NCBI GenBank assembly: GCA_905479795.1
Contig: CAJQNX010000062.1
Span: 1-11,169 of the forward strand
Length of the DNA: 11,169 nt
Source of the DNA: an uncultured Candidatus Midichloriaceae bacterium
GTDB lineage: Bacteria; Pseudomonadota; Alphaproteobacteria; Rickettsiales; Midichloriaceae
Direction of reading: 5' to 3'
Position numbers and translations under genes: made by a program
The notes under the pieces: generated by a model
Databases searched by the model: none
Seen by the model: only the letters and a program-made list of their open reading frames with translations
What the model was told of the DNA's origin: nothing
Shown: positions 6,879 to 11,169 of the stretch, piece by piece
How the letters are laid out: every line of letters begins with the position of its first letter
Position numbering within the stretch: the stretch's first letter is position 1

Positions 6879-7808
6879 TTATGTACCATTTAGGTAAATC
6901 TTTATAATATTTGATAACAATTCAACAGCTTCTTCATATGGTCTTTGAAAACTATTTCTACCAATTATTGAGCCATTGCCACCACCTTTATTAATAGCAT
7001 CTACTTCCTTATATATCTCATCTTCTGTTTTTGCAGAGCCTCCTGAAAACACCACTAATCTTTTGCCAGCAAAGGCAACCTGCATAATATGTGCAACACG
7101 ATTTTTCAGATTTTTATACACATTCATTTCTTTTGAATAAATACTTACGGCTGATTGATCTTCTATATCTTCAGATGGTAATTTTATTTTAATTATATTG
7201 GCGCCAATTAATGCTGCAATATGTGCTGCATAAGCAATAATATCTAAAGCTGTCTCTCCTTTTTTACTTAAATCTCCCCCTCTTGGATATGACCATACGA
7301 TAGCAGCAAGTCCATATGATTTTGCCTCTGCAATCATTTCTGAAATTTCCTGTATCATTTCAAGTGAATTATCTGATCCTGGATATACCGTAAAACCAAT
7401 TGCAGTACATCCCAAATAAACAGCATCCTGTATATTTCCTGTAATAGATTGATTGGGTTCGATATCCTTATGCATCAGGGAATTTGAGTTATTGGCTTTA
7501 AGTATTAATGGGATTGTTCCGCGAAATTCATCAGAAATTGCTTCAAGCATTCCCTTTGGTGCAGCGTATGCATTTAAACCTGCATCTAATGCCAATCTCA
7601 CATGATATTCTGGATCGTACGCTGCTGGATTTACTGCAAAACTCTTAGCTGGGCCATGCTCAAAACCTTGATCAACTGGCAAAATTAGCATTTTACCAGT
7701 ACCAGCTAATTTACCACTCATCAAAATTTTTACTAAATTAGACTTAACGGCAGGAGATTCACTCTCGTAGCCTTTTAAAATTTTTTTTACATTTTCAGTT
7801 AGGTACAT
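6879..7808 (-). CDS. fbaB: Class I fructose-bisphosphate aldolase, DhnA/archaeal type
   Basis: This 309-residue enzyme belongs to the DhnA/FbaB family, which reversibly cleaves fructose 1,6-bisphosphate to dihydroxyacetone phosphate and glyceraldehyde 3-phosphate through a Schiff-base lysine. Visible motifs: LPVDQGFEHGP (residues 43-53, with the conserved Asp46), GFTVYPGS (Tyr142), GANIIKIKLPSED (the Schiff-base lysine is probably Lys207 or Lys209), the phosphate-binding FSGGSAK (254-260) and GSIIGRNSFQRP (about 279-290). These fit a TIM barrel. The frame could begin at TTG 7823, but ATG 7808 is preceded by AAAAGA at a 6-nt spacing and gives a normal N-terminus. It converges on the GS-like gene with only 9 nt between the two stops, leaving no room for a separate terminator. 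In an organism with limited glycolysis it may work in gluconeogenesis or in supplying triose phosphates; that is inference. Confidence 0.93.
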   Translation of the reverse strand: MYLTENVKKILKGYESESPAVKSNLVKILMSGKLAGTGKMLILPVDQGFEHGPAKSFAVNPAAYDPEYHVRLALDAGLNAYAAPKGMLEAISDEFRGTIPLILKANNSNSLMHKDIEPNQSITGNIQDAVYLGCTAIGFTVYPGSDNSLEMIQEISEMIAEAKSYGLAAIVWSYPRGGDLSKKGETALDIIAYAAHIAALIGANIIKIKLPSEDIEDQSAVSIYSKEMNVYKNLKNRVAHIMQVAFAGKRLVVFSGGSAKTEDEIYKEVDAINKGGGNGSIIGRNSFQRPYEEAVELLSNIIKIYLNGT

Positions 7809-7870
7809 ATAAATTCTTTTCAAAAACTTTTTTGAATGCTATTTGAATGCCAGTATATTTTCAACATAAA

Positions 7871-7894
7871 ATTATATCAGCAATTTATATTATA
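7871..7894 (-). promoter_or_regulatory. Candidate -10 elements of the aldolase gene
   Basis: Two perfect TATAAT hexamers occur on the minus strand, at 7876-7871 and 7894-7889, about 60-80 nt before ATG 7808. The only -35-like hexamer nearby, TTGATG at 7902-7897, is 20 nt from the first, which is not ideal. One of the two may serve the aldolase; the surrounding AT-richness makes chance matches likely. Confidence 0.3.
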
Positions 7895-7947
7895 CCCATC
7901 AAAAATGAAATTACATGGTTTAAATGGTCTGAAAATTATTATTGATT

Positions 7948-8037
7948 CTACATCTCATCCATTATATTAGCCCACTTATTTTGAAACGTATTGCAAAAAC
8001 AACTCTCCAATACTAATTCATCAAAATTTTTACATTT
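7948..8037 (-). pseudogene. Possible short gene remnant, unassigned
   Basis: Between the aldolase and the PBP1A-linked pseudogene, one minus-strand frame is open for 29 codons with a protein-like composition (KNFDELVLESCFCNTF, then NKWANIMDEM and TAG). It contains Trp and three Cys, which are rare in random AT-rich DNA, but it has no start codon and a stop directly upstream. The preceding bases are open in another frame (LLDYNVLLEM). The tail is faintly reminiscent of the C-terminus of IS630-type transposases, but it is too short to claim this. I see nothing else in the stretch from 7809 to 8062 except the candidate promoters. Confidence 0.2.
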
Positions 8038-8062
8038 CTAATAATACGTTATAATCCAACAA

Positions 8063-8442
8063 TTACTGAGCTTGCTCACCTATTAAATTACTCATGCCAT
8101 CTGTATATACGACTATTTCTGATTCAATTTTAGTATTATTCACTAATTGTGTTGCTGATAAATGCGTTGATATTTCAAGGTATGTTTGGTTTTCTTCTAG
8201 ATTTATAAAATCAAAAGAAAGTACTTATTTTTGATTCTTCTATTTCCTCCCTGTTTTCCTCTAATTTTTCTTGAATCTCTTCCTCTGTGTAGTTTGATTA
8301 TAAGCACTTTGAAATGCATCTTCAGAAGTTTAACCATCTTAATAGACAATGCTTCAAGGATGTCCAAGACTCCAGCCTTAGGAAATAGGTCAATTAATTT
8401 ATCCTTTATTATGGACATACTTTTATTTAAGGTAATTGGCAT
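8063..8442 (-). pseudogene. Frameshifted remnant of a small gene downstream of PBP1A
   Basis: Four minus-strand frame segments join into one protein-like sequence of about 125 residues. Segment A starts at ATG 8442, 9 nt after the PBP1A stop, and runs to about 8329 (MPITLNKSMSIIKDKLIDLF ... SIKMVK). Segment B is 8329-8288 (TSEDAFQSAYNQTT). Segment C is 8288-8225 (EEEIQEKLEENREEIEESK). Segment D is 8224-8063 (VLSFDFINLEENQTYLEIST ... IGEQAQ, stop TAA). Two single-base losses and one single-base gain would restore the frame. The unrepaired first frame stays open to 8203 but becomes a basic, low-quality tail after segment A. Segment C is predicted to be a charged helix. I do not recognise the family. 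The position suggests that it was once the last gene of a PBP1A transcript. Sequencing error could also cause the shifts, but three within 110 nt favour real decay. Confidence 0.55.
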
Positions 8443-8451
8443 TAAAACTTT

Positions 8452-10932
8452 TTATTCCTCTTTGCCATTTTCTAAATCATTAGGTATTTCTTGTTGTTCA
8501 TTTTCTAATATGTCAAATATTGAAGTTGAATCTAATGATTCTGGTGGTGATATAATATTATCTATCACTTTTGCATTTAATTGATTATTTGCATAAGTAT
8601 ATTCAAGGTTATTGCTTTTAAAATTCTCAAGGATATATTTTTTATCTTGAAGAAAATCTTTTTCTTCAGTTATATCTCCAGTTTCTTGATCAACATAATT
8701 TTTACTGATCGAATCTGGTGCTTCAAATTCTCTATCTGGAATAAAGTTTAAATTTTTTAAAAAATCAACAAAAATTGGCAATGGAATATTAGAGCCTGCT
8801 GCATATTTCCCCATATCTTTGGGGATATCATATCCTACAAATACACCAATTGTTATATCTGGTGTCATGCCTATAAACCATGTATCAAAGCTATTATTCG
8901 TTGTTCCAGTTTTTCCTGCAATAGTTCTTTTTAGCACCTTAGCTCTTCGAGCTGAGCCCCTTTGCACCACACCCTCCAGTAGTGAAAGAATTTGGTAGTT
9001 AGAGCCATCATCAGTTACTTTTTTGCCCAAAAATCCAATTTCAGGATCTAATTTTTGCTCATTTACTTCTTTTTGTAGATAAGTGAGAGAATTATTTTTG
9101 TGATATAGATCTTTGGGTGCATATAATAATTCCCCATGTCGATTATATACACTGTCTATCAATTTCGGTTGCTTAATCACACCATTATTTGCAATGCTTG
9201 CATAAGCATTAGTCATTTTAAGTAAGGTAGTTTCGTATGCACCTAGTGCCATAGAATAATTAGGTTTGATACTTGAATTATAAATTAGATATCTTTTAGC
9301 TACTTCAGCTAACTTCTCTAGACCTATGCCTAATACCAGCCTTAATGTAGATAGATTTCTGGATTTTTCAAATGCAGTTCTTACTGTTATCAATCCATAA
9401 TATTTATCTGAATAATTTTTTGGTTTCCAAATCGGCATACCATTTCCTAAATCTATCTCAAGTGGCTCATCTAAAACTAATGTATTAGGTGGTATATTTT
9501 GCTCAAAAGCTGCGAGGTATAAAAATGGTTTAAAAGCTGAGCCTGGTTGCCTTTGAGCTTGAGTTACTCTATTGAACTTACTTTGGTTATAGTCGTATCC
9601 ACCAATTAATGCTAAAATTTTACCAGATATGTTCTCAATAACCACCATACCTCCGTTAATTTCTGGTATTTGTTCCAATATATATTGTCCATTAACGGTT
9701 TCATCAAGTAGTACAACATCTCCTAGTGAAAATTTTTGTTTTAGCTGCGTTGCTAAAGATGTATTTTTATTTAAAATCCATTCCAGTGAAAATTTTGATA
9801 ACTTGATCTCCTTTTCATTCTGTAGTGTTACATTGAGGCTATCTTTATTTATTTTTGTAATAACTCCCAATAAGTAATGGTCATGATAATTATTTTTAGC
9901 AACTTTTTTTAAATTTGAGATAATATCATTTTTTATATTAATTTTTGCTAATGCCCCCCTCCAACCTCTTTTTTTATCATAACTTCTCAACCCCTTTCTT
10001 AATGAATTTTGGGCAGCAGCCTGTAAGTCTAAATTTATATTAGTGTTAACGACCAATCCCTTTGAATAAACGCCCTTTTCATCAAATAAATCCAGCAACT
10101 CTGATTTAACGGCACCTGTATAATAATTTTCATACTTATTATTTCTAATTGGAGAATGACTAAGTTGTATTGGAGAATTTATAGCATCTGCTCTCTCCTT
10201 GAAAGCTATAAAGCCCTCTTCTTCCATTCTTTGTATCGCCCAATTTCTACGCTCTAAAGCTCGGTCATAATTTTTATAGGGATTTAAAGTAGAGGGAGCC
10301 TTTGGTAATGAGGCTAATAGTGCAGCTTCTTCAATATTAATTTTATCCAAGCTTTTGCCAAAATAATTATAAGCTGCAACATAAATTCCATAAGAATGGT
10401 GCCCAAGATATATTTGGTTTAAGTATATCTCCAGTATCTTCTCTTTAGAAAATGAGTTACTTATTCTGTAGGCTAAAATTGCCTCTTTTAATTTTCTAAC
10501 AAAACTCCGTTCATTAGTTAAGAAAAACCCTTTAACAACCTGTTGAGTGATAGTAGAGCCGCCTACTAATCTTTTATTTCTTCCTATATTTAAGATATTT
10601 TGTAAAGATGCACGCAAAATACTTGTTAAATCAACACCCTGATGCTCAAAAAAATTTTTATCCTCGGCAGCTATAAATGCACTTATAATGATCTTGGGTA
10701 TTTTATCATATCCGACATACACTCTTTTTTCTGATGCATATTCATCTAAAATTTCACCTTTTGGATCATACAATCTAGTAATTCCAGATGGCATGTAACC
10801 TGACAATTCTTCATAATCAGGAATATCTTGAAAAAAATTTGCAAAGAATACTAAGCTTAAGAAACCTAAGGCAATAATAAAAGTAAAAATAATAAAAAAT
10901 ATAAAAATCAGCTTATTTGTAAATTTACTCAT
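8452..10932 (-). CDS. mrcA: Penicillin-binding protein 1A (bifunctional transglycosylase/transpeptidase)
   Basis: This 826-residue class A PBP polymerises glycan strands from lipid II and cross-links the peptides on the periplasmic side. A membrane anchor lies at about residues 9-33. The GT51 transglycosylase domain is at about 55-235, with the catalytic Glu90 in EDKNFFEHQG, GGSTITQQ (124-131) and the second glutamate in KILEIYLNQIYLG (165-177). An OB-like insert lies at about 320-425. The transpeptidase domain is at about 428-725, with SAFK (Ser465 nucleophile, Lys468), SRN (524-526) and KTGTT (674-678). All catalytic motifs are intact. A tail of about 95 residues follows, acidic at the end. 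An in-frame TTG lies just before ATG 10932; ATG was preferred, though no clear ribosome binding site is present. In many alphaproteobacteria this gene neighbours prfB; here a pseudogene follows instead. The intact enzyme argues for a peptidoglycan wall. Confidence 0.96.
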   Translation of the reverse strand: MSKFTNKLIFIFFIIFTFIIALGFLSLVFFANFFQDIPDYEELSGYMPSGITRLYDPKGEILDEYASEKRVYVGYDKIPKIIISAFIAAEDKNFFEHQGVDLTSILRASLQNILNIGRNKRLVGGSTITQQVVKGFFLTNERSFVRKLKEAILAYRISNSFSKEKILEIYLNQIYLGHHSYGIYVAAYNYFGKSLDKINIEEAALLASLPKAPSTLNPYKNYDRALERRNWAIQRMEEEGFIAFKERADAINSPIQLSHSPIRNNKYENYYTGAVKSELLDLFDEKGVYSKGLVVNTNINLDLQAAAQNSLRKGLRSYDKKRGWRGALAKINIKNDIISNLKKVAKNNYHDHYLLGVITKINKDSLNVTLQNEKEIKLSKFSLEWILNKNTSLATQLKQKFSLGDVVLLDETVNGQYILEQIPEINGGMVVIENISGKILALIGGYDYNQSKFNRVTQAQRQPGSAFKPFLYLAAFEQNIPPNTLVLDEPLEIDLGNGMPIWKPKNYSDKYYGLITVRTAFEKSRNLSTLRLVLGIGLEKLAEVAKRYLIYNSSIKPNYSMALGAYETTLLKMTNAYASIANNGVIKQPKLIDSVYNRHGELLYAPKDLYHKNNSLTYLQKEVNEQKLDPEIGFLGKKVTDDGSNYQILSLLEGVVQRGSARRAKVLKRTIAGKTGTTNNSFDTWFIGMTPDITIGVFVGYDIPKDMGKYAAGSNIPLPIFVDFLKNLNFIPDREFEAPDSISKNYVDQETGDITEEKDFLQDKKYILENFKSNNLEYTYANNQLNAKVIDNIISPPESLDSTSIFDILENEQQEIPNDLENGKEE

Positions 10933-10946
10933 CAAAAAAATATAGA

Positions 10947-10975
10947 AATATAGTATTACTAATGCTTGTTTTTAA
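10947..10975 (-). promoter_or_regulatory. Candidate promoter of PBP1A
   Basis: On the minus strand a -35-like TTAAAA (10975-10970, 4 of 6 matches to TTGACA) and a -10-like TATATT (10952-10947, 5 of 6 matches to TATAAT) are separated by exactly 17 nt. Transcription would begin near 10940, giving a leader of under 10 nt before ATG 10932. A second, upstream promoter is possible. Confidence 0.4.
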
Positions 10976-11017
10976 CATTTCTTTTTTAATTTTAAAGAAA
11001 AATTTGATATAAGATAA

Positions 11018-11032
11018 GATTTTATTAAAATC
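11018..11032. repeat. Short perfect palindrome (7-1-7)
   Basis: The sequence GATTTTA-T-TAAAATC is a perfect inverted repeat with a one-base centre, located about 85 nt upstream of PBP1A. The one-base centre makes it a poor RNA hairpin, so a protein binding site is the more natural reading, if it has any function. The flanking 100 nt are only about 15% G+C, so chance is a real possibility. Confidence 0.3.
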
Positions 11033-11040
11033 TACTATCT

Positions 11041-11169
11041 GCACTTTCAGCGCATCCTAATGAGTAGTGGGAAGGTTTGCTTGATGATAAGGATGCGCTA
11101 AATATGCGATCACTCCTACGGCTACTTTGAGTTATAGTACCGCATCTAAATCATATACACAACCTTTAG
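11041..11169. other. G+C-rich end segment with inverted repeat, unassigned
   Basis: By direct count this segment has 54 G+C in 129 nt (42%), against 15 in the preceding 100 nt. It contains a perfect 10-bp inverted repeat, AGCGCATCCT (11049-11058) and AGGATGCGCT (11090-11099), separated by 31 nt, and a related CCGCATCT at 11140-11147. No convincing reading frame covers it. A minus-strand frame ends at 11132-11134 after 11 codons from the edge (KGCVYDLDAVL), so a gene may extend beyond the window. It could be a structured RNA, the end of a repeat or mobile element, or a gene terminus with its terminator; no U-run follows the hairpin on either strand. Confidence 0.4.
11049..11099. repeat. 10-bp perfect inverted repeat with 31-nt loop
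   Basis: The arms AGCGCATCCT and AGGATGCGCT pair over 10 bp with 6 G-C pairs, unusually strong for this AT-rich DNA. The loop contains GTAGTGGG, which could pair partly with CACTCCTAC at 11111-11119, so a more complex fold is conceivable. Confidence 0.6.

Noticed and set aside
8231..8584. Plus-strand open frame of 117 codons
   Set aside because: It spans the complement of the pseudogene and the end of PBP1A, and its composition (F, L, S, I rich) is that of an antisense shadow.
9629..9877. Plus-strand open frame of 82 codons
   Set aside because: It is antisense to the PBP1A region between the two catalytic domains; no supporting signal.
11049..11099. Inverted repeat as a rho-independent terminator
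   Set aside because: The loop is 31 nt and no U-run follows the stem on either strand, so it does not fit the usual terminator form.
11115..11129. Minus-strand CAAAGTAGCCGTAGG, 14 of 15 matches to a sequence near the 3' end of 16S rRNA
   Set aside because: The flanks do not continue the rRNA sequence (no following anti-Shine-Dalgarno region), so this is most likely a short chance match.
1..11169. CRISPR array, tRNA or intact insertion sequence
   Set aside because: I found no regularly spaced direct repeats, no cloverleaf with T-loop consensus and no complete transposase in the window.

Overview
The window is a strongly AT-rich stretch of a Gram-negative bacterial chromosome. Its gene content (RseP, BamA, Skp and a PpiD-like foldase in one run, a bifunctional PBP1A, a DhnA-type class I aldolase), weak Shine-Dalgarno signals, decaying gene remnants and low GC suggest an alphaproteobacterium with a reduced genome, most likely a Rickettsiales-like intracellular bacterium. 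This placement is inferred from composition and family resemblance; no rRNA or other taxonomic marker is present.

Layout. Positions 1-5567, minus strand, hold a four-gene outer-membrane biogenesis operon read right to left: rseP, bamA, skp and a ppiD-like gene cut by the left edge. Gaps are short (7 nt, 24 nt, then a likely overlap). After a 150-nt divergent spacer, positions 5718-6869 on the plus strand hold a small lipoprotein of unknown function and a compact glutamine-synthetase-like protein, 24 nt apart. A class I fructose-bisphosphate aldolase converges on this pair with only 9 nt between the stops. Positions 7809-8451 contain no intact gene: they hold a short unassigned remnant and a frameshifted pseudogene directly downstream of PBP1A. 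PBP1A occupies 8452-10932 on the minus strand. The last 129 nt are much richer in G+C than their surroundings and contain a 10-bp inverted repeat of unknown role.

How the genes fit together. The left operon supports outer-membrane protein assembly: periplasmic chaperones (Skp, PpiD-like) hand clients to BamA, and RseP is the intramembrane protease of envelope stress signalling. PBP1A makes peptidoglycan, so the organism probably keeps a cell wall. The aldolase is a central carbon enzyme. The compact GS-like protein keeps most substrate-binding residues of glutamine synthetase, but lacks the N-terminal beta-grasp domain and the flap glutamate, so it probably does something other than ordinary glutamine synthesis. 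It is the most interesting coding feature here. Most of the rest is ordinary housekeeping.
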